A stretch of 64,000 nt of DNA, taken from the NCBI GenBank assembly GCA_963717115.1, contig CAVQVO010000009.1:124001-188000 (forward strand). The letters run 5' to 3'. The notes beneath the pieces are model-generated. The model had not been told where the DNA came from. It did no database searches and saw nothing but the letters and a program-made list of their open reading frames with translations. The position numbers were made by a program, and so were the translations under genes. Shown here piece after piece: positions 55,299 through 64,000 of this stretch; position 1 is the stretch's first letter; each line of letters opens with the position of its first letter. The stretch comes from JBBQUN01 sp963717115 (lineage in GTDB: Bacteria > Actinomycetota > Acidimicrobiia > Acidimicrobiales > SZUA-35).

Positions 55299-56418
55299 TC
55301 AGTGTGTGGCGTGGGGTCGGTTCATGCCGACGACGTTCGGGGTCACCCGGATGAACTCGGCCTTGACCCAGAACTCCTCGATGGTCCGGGCATCGGAGTA
55401 GCTCATGCCCGAGCGCAGACCCGCCATGAGCGAACCGAGCAGCTTGCCCACCTCGCCCCGGTAGGGCACCGTGCCCTCGACGCCTTCGGGCGCTCGCTGC
55501 TCGAAGTACTCGGCGTCGATTTCTTCGCCTTCGCGTGCCGCCCGGGCTTCGAGGGCTTCGAACGAGGCCATCCCGCGGACTCGCTTGACGAGCCCGCGAT
55601 CGGATTGTTCGAGGTCGCCCGGGCTCTCCTTGGTTCCGGCGAGCATCGATCCCATCATGACGGTCGAGGCGCCGGCGGCGAGTGCCTTGGCGATGTCGCC
55701 CGACGCCCGGATCCCGCCATCGGCGATCACGGGGATGGGTTCGCCGGCGTCGTTGACCAGCCCGGCGCAGTCGCCGATGGCGGTGAGCTGGGGGACACCG
55801 ACACCGGCGACCAGGCGGGTGGTGCACACCCCACCGGGCCCGACCCCGACCTTGACGGCGTCGGCACCCGCGGCCACCAGATCGAGGGCGCCGCTGCGGG
55901 TCGCCACGTTGCCGGCGATCACGTCGATCTCGGGTAGGGCCGCCTTGATCTGGGCGAGCACGTCGAGGGCGTGGTCGGCGTGGCCATGGGCGATGTCGAG
56001 GACCAGGACGTCGACCCCGGCGTCGGCCAGGGCCCGAGAACGATCGAGGGCATCCCGATCGGTGCCAACGGCCGCCCCCACCAGCAGGGCCCCCGAATCG
56101 GTGGCCGGCGACGATCCGAGACCCCCGGAGGGATTCGGTCGGCCCGGCGTGCTTCACGGCCTCCACCATCGCCGCCTGGGCGGCGATGGTGAGGAACCGG
56201 TGGATGATGCCGGCTCCACCCAGCCTGGCCATGGCAACGGCCATGGCCGTTTCGCAGACCGTGTCCATGTTGGCCGCGACCACCGGCAGATCGATGCGGA
56301 TCCGGCGAGTCAACGACGTCTGCAACGACACGTCGTTGCGGGAACGGATGCCCGATCGTCGGGGGACGAGCAGGACGTCGTCGAAGGTCAGGCCGGTACG
56401 GAGCGCATCGAGGTTCAC
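55299..56418 (-). CDS. IMP dehydrogenase/GMP reductase family enzyme without CBS domains (frame broken by one extra base)
   Basis: The corrected 372-residue protein has the barrel core LTFDDVLLVP, AANMDTVCETAMA, GADAVKVGVGPGGVCTTR (catalytic Cys), PVIADGGIRASGDIAKALA, VMMGSMLAGT and RGMASFEALEARA, but no CBS insertion. AANMDTV and AEFIRVTP resemble GMP reductase, while VPYRGEVG and RSGMSYSDA are IMPDH-like; the exact reaction is undecided. The shift lies between about 56104 and 56150, plausibly at the five-G run 56122-56126. GTG 56418 is two bases downstream of the recA stop. Confidence 0.85.
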
Positions 56419-56420
56419 CG

Positions 56421-57477
56421 TCAGTCGAGGCTAATGGGCTCGTCGAGGGACCGCTCGTCGACGTCGTCGAGTTCGACGACGTCACCGCTGGGGGCGAGGC
56501 CCACGGCCTTGAGCACCCGATCCTGCATCTCCATCATGAGGTCGGGGTTCTCGGACAGGAACCGTTTCACCGCTTCGCGACCCTGACCGATCTGCTCGCC
56601 GTCGTAGCTGTACCACGCTCCCGACTTCTTGACGATGTCCTGATCGACGGCGATGTCGAGGAGCGAACCCTCCCGGCTGATGCCCTGGCCGTACATGATG
56701 TCGAACTCGGCCTGCCGGAACGGTGGTGCCACCTTGTTCTTCACGACCTTGACCCGGGTGCGGTTTCCCACCACCTCGGCCCCGTCCTTCAGCGACTCGA
56801 TGCGCCGGATGTCGAGACGGACCGAGCTGTAGAACTTGAGTGCCCGACCACCGGGCGTGGTCTCGGGCGAACCGAACATCACCCCGATCTTCTCTCGGAG
56901 CTGGTTGATGAAGATGCAGATCGTGTCGGTCTTGTTGAGGTTGCCGGTGATCTTGCGCAGGGCCTGGGACATGAGCCGGGCCTGGAGCCCGACGTGGGTG
57001 TCGCCCATGTCGCCCTCGATCTCGGCCGCGCGGGGTGAGGGCGGCGACCGAGTCGATGACGATCACGTCGATCGAGCCCGAGCGGACCAGGATGTCGGCG
57101 ATCTCGAGGGCCTGCTCACCGGTGTCGGGCTGCGAGATCAACAGCTCGTCGACATCGACCCCGATGGCCCGGGCGTAGATCGGGTCCATGGCGTGCTCGG
57201 CGTCGATGTAGGCGCACTTGCCGCCATTGCGCTGGGCCTCGGCCACCACGTGCATGGCCAGGGTGGACTTGCCGGAGGACTCCGGACCGAAGATCTCGAC
57301 CACGCGGCCCCGGGGCAGACCACCGATGCCGAGGGCGATGTCGAGGGCCAGGGCCCCGGTGGGGATCGACCCGATCGACAGGCTGCCCTTCTCGCCCATC
57401 TTCATGACGGCACCCTTGCCGAACTGCTTTTCGATCTGGCCCATGGCCATGTCGAGGGCTTTGTCTTTGTCGACCAT
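56421..57477 (-). CDS. recA: Recombinase RecA (frame broken by one extra base)
   Basis: RecA pairs DNA strands and triggers LexA self-cleavage. The corrected protein has 351 residues. Landmarks: GKGAVMKMG, Walker A GPESSGKST (64-72), Walker B VIVIDSVAALTPR, then in the next frame MGDTHVGLQARLMSQALRK, INQLREKIGVMFGSPETTPGGRALKFY. Expected text is LTPRAEIEGDMGD; the DNA has one extra G/C at 57026-57027, directly after CCG CGC. ATG 57477 has an AAGGAG upstream. A SOS box lies 230 bases upstream. recX is not next to it. Confidence 0.95.
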
Positions 57478-57699
57478 GTTGTGTGTCTCCTTGTGCGGCG
57501 ATCCGTGGTTGTGGAGGCCGGGGTTGGTGCCGCCGGTTGGGACGGCGGGGGTACTCGACGGGGGAAGCTGGCTGGCGGCGTCCCTTCCCCCGAGCAGGCC
57601 CGAGAGGGGAACGACGATGAACCTACCGATGGGGTGTGACACTCATCGGGAGCCGCCGGGAGCGCGGGTGCCACACGAGGTGACCGACGAGATCACAGC

Positions 57700-57744
57700 A
57701 GCGTAATTCCGAACACGTGTTCGGGCAACCACCCCCGCTAGAAT
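57700..57744. promoter_or_regulatory. Single SOS box flanked by two divergent -10 elements (recA and lipoprotein gene)
   Basis: CGAAC-ACGT-GTTCG (57710-57723, with matching outer bases C and G) is a perfect SOS box. On the minus strand TACGCT (57705-57700) lies five bases away towards recA; on the plus strand TAGAAT (57739-57744) lies 15 bases away and six bases before the GTG start at 57751. The one box therefore covers the -35 region of both divergent promoters. The recA mRNA would have a leader of about 215 bases. Confidence 0.8.
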
Positions 57745-57750
57745 TCGTGC

Positions 57751-58170
57751 GTGCCCGGCCCGACCACTGCTCGCTCCACCCGACAGCAGAGCCCCACCCG
57801 ACTGCAGAGCCCCACTCGACAGCAGAGCCCCGCCCCACGACGACGTGCGGCGGGATCGATCGCACTGGTCACGATCACCCTCCTCGGCGCCGCCGTGTTC
57901 GGCGCCGGCTGCAGCAACCAGGACGACGAGCCGACCACCGCCGAACTGCTGGCCGAACTCGAAGGCCGCGTCCTCACGCCCGAGGAACTCGCCCAGCGCA
58001 ACGAGATCGCCGACGTGCTCTGCCGTCTCGAGGATCCGGTGCTCACGGCGGTGTGGGACGGCCTGTCGACACGCCAACTCGAGTTCCAGGACATCGTCTT
58101 CGGCCGCGAGTGCCCGATGCGCCTCGAGCTCTACCGGGCGACGACCGGGCGGCTCGCCCCGGGCAGCTGA
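57751..58170 (+). CDS. Small putative lipoprotein sharing the recA SOS box
   Basis: The 139-residue protein has a basic N-terminus with three copies of a six-residue SPTRxQ repeat, a hydrophobic segment (about 37-52) ending in GAGC, a weak lipobox, then a 85-residue helical domain (TAELLAELEGRVLTPEELAQRNEIADVL begins so) with two more cysteines (VLCRLED, GRECPMRLE). No family recognised. GTG 57751 is leaderless (TAGAAT six bases upstream), and LexA should repress it. DNA-damage-induced membrane proteins next to recA or lexA often halt division; that role here is a guess. Confidence 0.6.
   Translation: MPGPTTARSTRQQSPTRLQSPTRQQSPAPRRRAAGSIALVTITLLGAAVFGAGCSNQDDEPTTAELLAELEGRVLTPEELAQRNEIADVLCRLEDPVLTAVWDGLSTRQLEFQDIVFGRECPMRLELYRATTGRLAPGS
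57781..57833. repeat. 18-base tandem repeat in the lipoprotein gene
   Basis: CGACAGCAGAGCCCCAC at 57781 recurs with small changes at 57799 and 57817, period 18 bases, coding TRQQSP/TRLQSP. The period keeps the frame. It lies in the basic region before the hydrophobic segment, so the signal peptide N-region is unusually long. Confidence 0.8.
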
Positions 58171-58221
58171 GCCCCGACCCCGCCGACGCCCCGTCGGCGA
58201 GCGTCCGCGACCAGGATCGGG

Positions 58222-59124
58222 TCAACCCCGGAACGGGGCCGCCACCTCGGCGAGGAACCGATCGAGCTTGTCGTCCTTCGCCGAGCCCGAACCCAGTGTG
58301 AAGTCGGGCACGATGAACTCGTCGACCCCGGCCTCGACGTAGGCCGCCATCTGCTCCTGGAGCTGGTCCGGCGTCCCGATGACGGTCGGCCGAGGGATGG
58401 GTCGCTCGCGCAGTCCCTCGGCCTCGGCCTCGGTGTCGCACAGGAACACCAGGGCGACCGACGATCGTTGGATCGTGGCCGGGTCCCGGTCGAGTCGCTC
58501 GCAGTGCTGCTCGAGGATCGCCGACTTCTGGGCGATGATCTCGGGCGTCGACCACACGTTCCACTCCTCGGCGTACTGCGCCACCAGGCGCAGGGTCTTC
58601 TTCTCGCCACCGCCGCCGAGCAGGATCGGGAGCGGCCCGACGGGTTTGGGCGACAGCGGGGCGTCGACGGCGCGATAGTGCGCGCCGTCGAGGTCGAAGC
58701 GGTCACCGTCACGCAGGCCGCGCAGGATCTGGAGCGCTTCTTCGAGTTTTTCGAATCGATCGGTGAAGGTCCCGAACGGAATGCCGTAGGCGATGTGCTC
58801 GTTCTCCTGCCACCCCGACCCCAGGCCCAGCACCATGCGACCCTCGGCGATGTGGTCGGCCGACACCGCGGTCTTGAGCAGCACGGCGGGGTTCCGGTAG
58901 GTGTTCCCGCACACGAGCGGACCGAGCCGGACCGACGTCGTGGCCTGCCCGAGTGCCGCCAGCACGGTCCAGACCTCGTGGATCGGCTGCTCGACATCGC
59001 CCTGGAACGGCATGAAATGGTCGGCGAACCACACACCGTCCCAGCCGGTGTCGTCGGCCCGGACCCCCGATCGCAGGATTTCGTTCCAGTCGAGGCCGTT
59101 GCTGATCCAGTGGGAGAAGCGCAT
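58222..59124 (-). CDS. LLM-class F420-dependent oxidoreductase
   Basis: The 300-residue TIM-barrel protein has the F420-type pattern: WDGVWFADHFMPFQGDV, RLGPLVCGNTYRNPAVLLKTA, HIAEGRMVLGLGSGWQENEH and PLPILLGGGGEKKTLRLVA. It belongs to the same superfamily as the gene at 51828 but is not a close copy. Redox partner and substrate unknown. ATG 59124 is eight bases after TAGCGT. It overlaps nothing and is divergent from the DUF35 gene. Confidence 0.88.
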   Translation of the reverse strand: MRFSHWISNGLDWNEILRSGVRADDTGWDGVWFADHFMPFQGDVEQPIHEVWTVLAALGQATTSVRLGPLVCGNTYRNPAVLLKTAVSADHIAEGRMVLGLGSGWQENEHIAYGIPFGTFTDRFEKLEEALQILRGLRDGDRFDLDGAHYRAVDAPLSPKPVGPLPILLGGGGEKKTLRLVAQYAEEWNVWSTPEIIAQKSAILEQHCERLDRDPATIQRSSVALVFLCDTEAEAEGLRERPIPRPTVIGTPDQLQEQMAAYVEAGVDEFIVPDFTLGSGSAKDDKLDRFLAEVAAPFRG

Positions 59125-59257
59125 GCCGAGCGACGCTAGTCGCCGAGCCGGCCCCGACCAAAGGCCCCTCCGGAGGCCACCTCGCAAGTCCCGGCCACCG
59201 GGGACCCCGACGCCAGCCGAAGGATCACCTTGCACCGATCGGCGCCCCGGGGCCAGG

Positions 59258-59728
59258 ATGCCTCCCGTGACCGCCACCGACACCAGCCCGACCCCGACGC
59301 AACGGCCGTTGCCGACGCCGACGCCCGAGACCGCCCACTTCTGGGAGGGCACCCGGAACCGTCGGCTCCTCCTGCAGCGCTGCTCCGACTGCTCGTCGGC
59401 CTACTTCCCGCCCCGCCCCTTCTGCCCCACCTGTGGCAGCCGTTCGGTCGAGGTCTTCGAGGCCTCCGGACGGGCGACGCTCCACAGCTACGTGATCAAC
59501 CAACGGCCCGGTCCGGGCTTCGACGGCCCGGTCGCCGTCGCCGTCGTCGAACTCGAGGAAGGCCCCCGCCTGATGTCCAACGTCATCGACGTCGACCAGA
59601 CCGAGGAGGCGCTGCCGCTCGATCTGGCGCTCGAGGTCGCCTTCGTCGACTTCGTCGGCACCGACGGATCGGGATCGGCCACCTTGCCCCTCTTCCGCCC
59701 GGCGCACGACGGGGAGGCGACCCGATGA
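59258..59728 (+). CDS. DUF35 zinc-ribbon/OB-fold acyl-CoA-associated protein
   Basis: The 156-residue protein has a rubredoxin-like zinc ribbon (CSDCSSAYFPPRPFCPTCGS) and an OB fold (GRATLHSYVINQRPGPGFDGP, VAVVELEEGPRLMSN). Such proteins bind acyl-CoA and form complexes with thiolase-type partners. The next gene is a thiolase whose ATG overlaps this stop (ATGA), which supports a complex. ATG 59258 is chosen; GTG 59267 is possible. Confidence 0.88.
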   Translation: MPPVTATDTSPTPTQRPLPTPTPETAHFWEGTRNRRLLLQRCSDCSSAYFPPRPFCPTCGSRSVEVFEASGRATLHSYVINQRPGPGFDGPVAVAVVELEEGPRLMSNVIDVDQTEEALPLDLALEVAFVDFVGTDGSGSATLPLFRPAHDGEATR

Positions 59729-60867
59729 AGCAGAAGTCGGTTGCCATCGTCGGCGCGGCCGAGACCACCAAGCTGGGAAAGATCCCCGACCAGTCGGTGA
59801 TCGGGCTGCACGCCGACGCCGCCCTCAACGCCCTGGCCGATTGCGGTCTGACCCCGCAGGACGTCGACGGCGTCGCAACGGCCGGCCTGAGCCCGACCGA
59901 CGTCGCCCACTACCTCGGGATCACGCCAACCTGGGTCGACGGCACCTCGGTCGGCGGCTGCTCGTTCATGCTGCACGTTCGCCACGCCGCCGCCGCCATC
60001 AACGAGGGGCTCGCCGACACCATCCTCGTCACCCACGCCGAGAGCGGTCGCAGCCGGATCGGGGCCGGTCGTTGGAGTGCCGACCCCAGCAGCCTCACCG
60101 GCCAGTTCGAGAGCCCCTTCGGACCGGGCGGACCCCCGACCCGGTTCACGATCCCCTGGCTGCGCTACGCCAAGACCTACGGCGTCGGCATCGAGAAGCT
60201 GGCGAACGTGTCGGTGGTGCAGCGAGAGTGGGCGGCGCTCAACCCTCGGGCCAGCTTCCGGGATCCGATCACGATCGACGACGTGCTCGACTCGACCATG
60301 ATCGCCACCCCCTTCACCAAGCTCATGTGCTGCCTCGTGACCGACGGGGGCGGTGCCCTGGTGCTGACCTCGGCCGAGCGGGCCGCCGACTTCCCCCGCA
60401 AACCGGTCTACGTCCTCGGAACCGGCGAGAGCGTCGAGACGCCGATGGTGTCGCAGATGGAGGACTTCACGAGTTCGAAGGCCTTCCGGGTGTCGGGCGC
60501 GAAGGCCTTCGCCGAAGCCGGCATCGGCCACGCCGACGTCGATCACCTCATGATCTACGACGCCTTCGCCCACCTCCCGATCTACGGGCTCGAAGACCTC
60601 GGATTCGTCGGCCCCGGGGAAGGAGCCGACTACATCTGGGATCGTCACACGGCGATCGGTGGCGAGCTCCCGCTCAACACCAACGGCGGTGGTCTGTCCT
60701 ACATGCACTCGGGCATGTACGGGATGTACGCGCTGCAGGAGAGCGTCCGACAGATGCGCGGCATCGCTGCGGCCCAGGTCGATGGGGCCGAGATCTCGAT
60801 CGCCCACGGAGTCGGGGGCATGTTCGCGGCCTCCGGCACGATCGTGATGTCCAACGTCGCCCCCTGA
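59725..60867 (+). CDS. Thiolase-fold acetyl-CoA acetyltransferase (lipid-transfer type)
   Basis: The 380-residue protein matches SCP-x-type thiolases: VAIVGAAETTKLGK, the nucleophile Cys in VGGCSFMLHVRHAA, IYDAFAHLPIYGLEDLGF, and LPLNTNGGGLSYMHSGMYG with the C-terminal His. These enzymes cleave or condense acyl-CoA; relatives paired with DUF35 proteins act in sterol side-chain loss as thiolases or aldolases (Ltp2-like). Which reaction occurs is undecided. Coupled to the DUF35 gene by a four-base overlap. Confidence 0.85.
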   Translation: MKQKSVAIVGAAETTKLGKIPDQSVIGLHADAALNALADCGLTPQDVDGVATAGLSPTDVAHYLGITPTWVDGTSVGGCSFMLHVRHAAAAINEGLADTILVTHAESGRSRIGAGRWSADPSSLTGQFESPFGPGGPPTRFTIPWLRYAKTYGVGIEKLANVSVVQREWAALNPRASFRDPITIDDVLDSTMIATPFTKLMCCLVTDGGGALVLTSAERAADFPRKPVYVLGTGESVETPMVSQMEDFTSSKAFRVSGAKAFAEAGIGHADVDHLMIYDAFAHLPIYGLEDLGFVGPGEGADYIWDRHTAIGGELPLNTNGGGLSYMHSGMYGMYALQESVRQMRGIAAAQVDGAEISIAHGVGGMFAASGTIVMSNVAP

Positions 60868-60910
60868 CCGCGCCGATGCCGGGTCCCCGGTCGGGCTCTA
60901 GGCTTGCGGA

Positions 60911-61765
60911 ATGGATGTAGCCGTCGTCGATTTCCGTGCCCCCGACGCCCCCGAGCGCTTCACCGCGAGCCTGCTCGAGACCGGCTTCGGCGTCATCGTC
61001 GATCACCCCCTCGACTGGCCGGCGATCGAAGCCCTGTTCGCCGAGTGGAACCGCTTCTTCGATCACCCGAACCGGTTCGCCTACGTGCCCGAGCCGGGTT
61101 CACAGGGCGGCTACTTCCCGCCCGAGGTGGCCGAGACCGCGTCCGGCAACACGATCCGGGATCTCAAGGAGTTCTTCCACGTCTATCCGTGGTCGGTCTA
61201 TCCCACCGAGGTCACCGACGCGGCGCTCGACTACGCCGAGGCCGCCACGGGCGTCGCTCGCACCCTGCTCGACTGGGTCGAGGCCAACACACCTCCCGAG
61301 ATCGCCGCCCGGTTCTCGCAGCCGCTGTCGTCGATGATGGACAACAGCACCCGGTCGCTCCTGCGCATCCTGCGGTACGGCCCGCTGTCGGGCGACGAGC
61401 CGACCGGAGCCATGCGCGCCGCCGCTCACAAGGACATCAACCTGCTCACGGTGTTGCCCTCGTCGAACGAACCGGGCCTCGAACTGCTCGGGGCCGACGG
61501 CGAGTGGTTCGCCGTGCCCTGCGACCCGTCGTCGCTCGCCGTCAACGCGGGCGAGATGCTCGAGCTCGCCAGTGGCGGCCACTACCCCGCCACGGTCCAC
61601 CGGGTGACCAACCCGACCGGCGAGGGGGCCCGACGCCATCGCATGGCCGCTCCCCTGTTCCTCCACCCCGCCGACGACGTCATCCTCGCCGACGACCGGC
61701 CGGCCATCGATTTCCTCGAGGCGCGTTTGCGGGAGCTCCGCGGCGAGGCGCCGGCGCCGGACTGA
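60911..61765 (+). CDS. 2-Oxoglutarate/Fe(II)-dependent oxygenase, isopenicillin N synthase-like
   Basis: The 284-residue protein has the DIOX_N part (VAVVDFRAPDAPERFTASLLETGFGVI) and the iron site HxD...H: AAHKDINLLTVLPSS and PATVHRVTNP, followed by RHRMAAPLFLHP with the co-substrate Arg. Family members oxidise small molecules. ATG 60911 stands six bases after TAGGCT, a leaderless promoter. The gene converges on the MFS transporter. Confidence 0.87.
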   Translation: MDVAVVDFRAPDAPERFTASLLETGFGVIVDHPLDWPAIEALFAEWNRFFDHPNRFAYVPEPGSQGGYFPPEVAETASGNTIRDLKEFFHVYPWSVYPTEVTDAALDYAEAATGVARTLLDWVEANTPPEIAARFSQPLSSMMDNSTRSLLRILRYGPLSGDEPTGAMRAAAHKDINLLTVLPSSNEPGLELLGADGEWFAVPCDPSSLAVNAGEMLELASGGHYPATVHRVTNPTGEGARRHRMAAPLFLHPADDVILADDRPAIDFLEARLRELRGEAPAPD

Positions 61766-61780
61766 TCCGCTCCCGGTCGG

Positions 61781-63061
61781 TCAGCGCGTCGGATCGGCAA
61801 CCGGCGCGGCGGTGGGGGGCATGGGCCGCCGCTGCCAGGGCGAGGCGTCGCGATCTCGACGCCAGGCCAGGGCCGGACCGATCCAGGTCAGCGCCAGGGC
61901 CAGGACCACGCCGGCCGTGACCAGGATCACCGGTCGGGCACCGAACCGATCGAGCGCGGGACCGACCAGGGCGTAGCCGACGGCCATCCCGAGCGTGTTG
62001 CCGACACCGATCCCGGCGAAGGCCCGACCGAGCTTGGGCTCCGCAACGTTCTCGACGACGGTGACCTCGGTCAGGACCAGTTCGGGTCCGAGACTCACGC
62101 CCCACACCAGCCAGCCGAGCGGCAGCAACCACGGCTGGTCGGCGACGACTCCGATCCCGGCACCCACGGCGTAGACCGGGGCCGCCAGCACGACGATCAC
62201 CGGCACCGGCAACCGGAACTCGTAGCCGCCGAAGAGTCCCATCCCGAGTGCAGCGCCGACGCCGTAGGCCGCGACGCTGACGCCGAACCACGACCCGGAC
62301 CGACCCAGATCCTCCTCGTACCAGATCACCGCCGACGCCATCACCGCGGCGACCGTGACCATCACCCCGACGTTGTAGGTGAAGAGGCGGCGAACCAGCG
62401 GCGTCTCGATCACCACGCCCATCCCGCCGAGCAGGTTCCGGAACTGGTCGCCGAGCGACAGTCCGGTTCGTTCGGCGGAGCGTTCGGCGTGACCCCGGTC
62501 GACGCCCGGGATCGTCGCCATCACGAGGAACGAGATCACGAAGGTGCCGGCATTGAGCAGGATCGCATCGCGTGGACCGATGAGTTCGACCGCGACCGCC
62601 CCGATCGCCGGGCCGACCGTGATCGACACCGCCTGCACCAATCGGCGGATGGCCAGGACCTGCTGCAGGTCGCCCTGGGCCTGCCCCGGGACGAGCGCGT
62701 CGAACGACGGATTGTCGATGGCCCCCATCGACCGGGCCAACACCCCGAACAGCACGACGAGCCAGACGGGGCCCGAGGCGAAGGCGGCCACCAGCAGGAG
62801 TCCGCGCACGACCGCCGACACCATCAGCACCAGTCGGCGATCCAGGGCATCGGCCAGGACACCGCCGACCACACCGAGAACGACGGCCCCGACCAGTTCG
62901 GCGGTGAAGGTCAACGAGGTGAGCAGCGCCGAGTTGGTGCGCTCGTAGACGTAGAGCGGCAGCGCGACGAGGGTGACGCCGTCGCCGGCCTCGGCGGCGA
63001 ACTGCGACGTGACCATCCGCCGGAAGGTGCGCCGCCGCAACGGCGCGATCATCGAAGACAT
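61781..63061 (-). CDS. Major facilitator superfamily transporter
   Basis: The 426-residue protein has about 12 membrane helices in two six-helix halves, with the MFS loop GGVLADALDRRLVL between helices 2 and 3 and a long cytoplasmic loop in the middle. It looks like the drug/metabolite exporters of the MFS_3 (enterobactin exporter-like) group. Substrate unknown. ATG 63061 lies four bases after the stop of the asparaginase gene, likely cotranscribed. Confidence 0.88.
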   Translation of the reverse strand: MSSMIAPLRRRTFRRMVTSQFAAEAGDGVTLVALPLYVYERTNSALLTSLTFTAELVGAVVLGVVGGVLADALDRRLVLMVSAVVRGLLLVAAFASGPVWLVVLFGVLARSMGAIDNPSFDALVPGQAQGDLQQVLAIRRLVQAVSITVGPAIGAVAVELIGPRDAILLNAGTFVISFLVMATIPGVDRGHAERSAERTGLSLGDQFRNLLGGMGVVIETPLVRRLFTYNVGVMVTVAAVMASAVIWYEEDLGRSGSWFGVSVAAYGVGAALGMGLFGGYEFRLPVPVIVVLAAPVYAVGAGIGVVADQPWLLPLGWLVWGVSLGPELVLTEVTVVENVAEPKLGRAFAGIGVGNTLGMAVGYALVGPALDRFGARPVILVTAGVVLALALTWIGPALAWRRDRDASPWQRRPMPPTAAPVADPTR

Positions 63062-63065
63062 CGGC

Positions 63066-64000
63066 CTACCGGGTCGATCGGGCGCCGACCAGCACCGCGT
63101 CGGCGATCTCGAGACGGCCGGTGTCGAGTCCGTCGGCGTTCCGTCTCGTTCGATCGTCCCAGGCCGCCAGCTGCTCTCGTTCGGAGTGAGTCAGGTGCCC
63201 GTGGGCGGCGAGGAGGTCGATCACGAGCGCCGGGATGGGTCGCTCGCTGCCGTCGTCGATCTTGAGGGCGTAGCCGATGTCCTGGCCGACCACACCGACG
63301 ACCAGGACGCCCTCCGCACCACCCTTGGTGAAGAGGCGACCATCGGTGGCCCGGATCAGGTCGGTGTCGAATCGCTGTCGGCTGCCGCCGACCAACTCGG
63401 GATGGGCGCGGGCGGCGGCGACGAGACGCTCGGCGGCAGCGGCCGTCTCGGCGCCGAGACCGGCCGGGTTGGCCACCCGGGCGATCCCGGTGGCCAGACG
63501 CTGCAAGGGCATCCGGAACGTCGGGGCACTGCAGCCGTCGATGGCCGTGGCGAGCTCGATGTCGTCGCCGATCCCGACGACCGAGCCCGTCGCGGCGAAG
63601 ATCGCCTGCTGGACGGCGGAGTCGGGCCGCAGGTAGTCGGCCGTTTCGGTGCCGAGGAATCGGGCCAGGGCCAGGAAGCCGACGTGCTTGCCCGAACAGC
63701 CCATCGCCGCGCGCCGGGTACCGACCTCGGACCAGGAGGCCAGCGGTCGCTGCGGCCCGCACTGCAGGTCGTCCTCGGTCAGACCCAGTCGATCGAGCGT
63801 GGCGAGCACCCGGGCCACGTGGACCGCCTCGCCGCTGTGGGACGCCATGGCGAGCGCCACGTCGCCGTCGTCGAAGCCCGCCGCCTCGGCGGCTCCGCTG
63901 GTGAGCAGCGGCAGCGCCTGGAACGGTTTGGTCGAGCTCCTCGGGAAGACCGACTGGTCGGGATCGCCGGCCCCACCGATCACCGTCCCGTGGGTGTCGA
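63066..64000 (-). CDS. Asparaginase II family protein, partial (5' end outside)
   Basis: The frame is open at the window edge; 311 residues are visible. It matches the actinobacterial asparaginase II (PF06089) family: FPRSSTKPFQALPLL, ALAMASHSGEAVHV, AAMGCSGKHVGFLAL, TAIDGCSAPTFRMPL and FTKGGAEGV. The usual NNCSGKH reads AMGCSGKH. The family hydrolyses asparagine in studied members; not much is known of actinobacterial ones. The protein start is beyond 64000. Confidence 0.85.
   Translation of the reverse strand, partial: DTHGTVIGGAGDPDQSVFPRSSTKPFQALPLLTSGAAEAAGFDDGDVALAMASHSGEAVHVARVLATLDRLGLTEDDLQCGPQRPLASWSEVGTRRAAMGCSGKHVGFLALARFLGTETADYLRPDSAVQQAIFAATGSVVGIGDDIELATAIDGCSAPTFRMPLQRLATGIARVANPAGLGAETAAAAERLVAAARAHPELVGGSRQRFDTDLIRATDGRLFTKGGAEGVLVVGVVGQDIGYALKIDDGSERPIPALVIDLLAAHGHLTHSEREQLAAWDDRTRRNADGLDTGRLEIADAVLVGARSTR

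Noticed and set aside
55299..56081. Separate short IMPDH gene starting at 56081
   Set aside because: It lacks the N-terminal third of the barrel, which is intact in the adjacent frame; one broken gene is more economical.
57023..57031. prfB-like programmed frameshift in recA
   Set aside because: There is no in-frame stop or Shine-Dalgarno-like stimulator at the junction, and recA is not known to be recoded; error is more likely.

Overview
The window is GC-rich, gene-dense bacterial DNA from a high-GC actinobacterium, most likely a member of the Acidimicrobiia. The support is the mix of genes: CarD, coenzyme F420-type luciferase-like oxidoreductases, FadE5-type acyl-CoA dehydrogenase, DUF3039, the lexA / LysM / nrdR block known from mycobacteria, B12-dependent ribonucleotide reductase (NrdJ), DapC-D-E-F lysine synthesis, and many promoters of the form TANNNT placed 6-7 bases before the start codon (leaderless mRNAs). 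The lineage is an inference from gene content; no rRNA or tRNA gene was found.

Layout. 1-5 kb: end of an ABC-2 exporter, a citrate synthase with its own DNA-binding domain behind a palindromic promoter, gluQ, an SCO6745-like protein and a methyltransferase. 5-12 kb: lgt, acyl-CoA dehydrogenase, a metallo-beta-lactamase-fold protein that has lost its metal motif, carD, galE, DUF3039 and a thioredoxin/DsbB pair. 12-17 kb: a two-permease plus ATPase ABC exporter, a TetR-like regulator, and an enoyl-CoA hydratase whose last codons are tandemly repeated past its stop. 17-21 kb: formyl-THF cyclo-ligase, a mucin-like surface protein, a DUF4214 secreted protein, a P450. 21-30 kb: nrdJ with tandem NrdR boxes, a RibD-like reductase, a lytic transglycosylase, nrdR, a LysM protein divergent from lexA over three SOS boxes, and a DUF455 ferritin-like protein. 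30-42 kb: hrpB, dapE, dapD, a DUF4214-glucose dehydrogenase fusion, dapC, hflX, dapF, miaA, a kinase-like protein. 42-52 kb: hydrolase, inositol-phosphate synthase with divergent LysR regulator, GNAT, two paralogous membrane proteins, miaB, then pgl, a ROK sugar kinase and gnd. 52-64 kb: oxidoreductases, a TPR protein, a HAD-VOC fusion, an IMPDH-family enzyme, recA sharing one SOS box with a small lipoprotein gene, a DUF35-thiolase pair, a 2-oxoglutarate oxygenase, MFS exporter and a partial asparaginase.

Working units. (i) DNA damage and dNTP control: LexA boxes at lexA and recA, NrdR encoded 3 kb from its target nrdJ. (ii) meso-diaminopimelate/lysine synthesis: dapC, dapD, dapE, dapF. (iii) tRNA A37 modification: miaA and miaB. 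(iv) Oxidative pentose phosphate branch: pgl, sugar kinase, gnd. (v) Extracytoplasmic disulfide chemistry: thioredoxin-like protein plus DsbB.

The most striking anomaly is that nine genes, including recA, nrdJ, dapE and an IMPDH-family gene, each carry exactly one extra base (+1) that splits an otherwise intact reading frame. Sequencing or assembly error is the most likely cause, but the uniform direction deserves checking. Only one stretch longer than 300 bases (24154-24909) lacks a gene; it holds the nrdJ promoter, two NrdR boxes, a long leader and a perfect hairpin.
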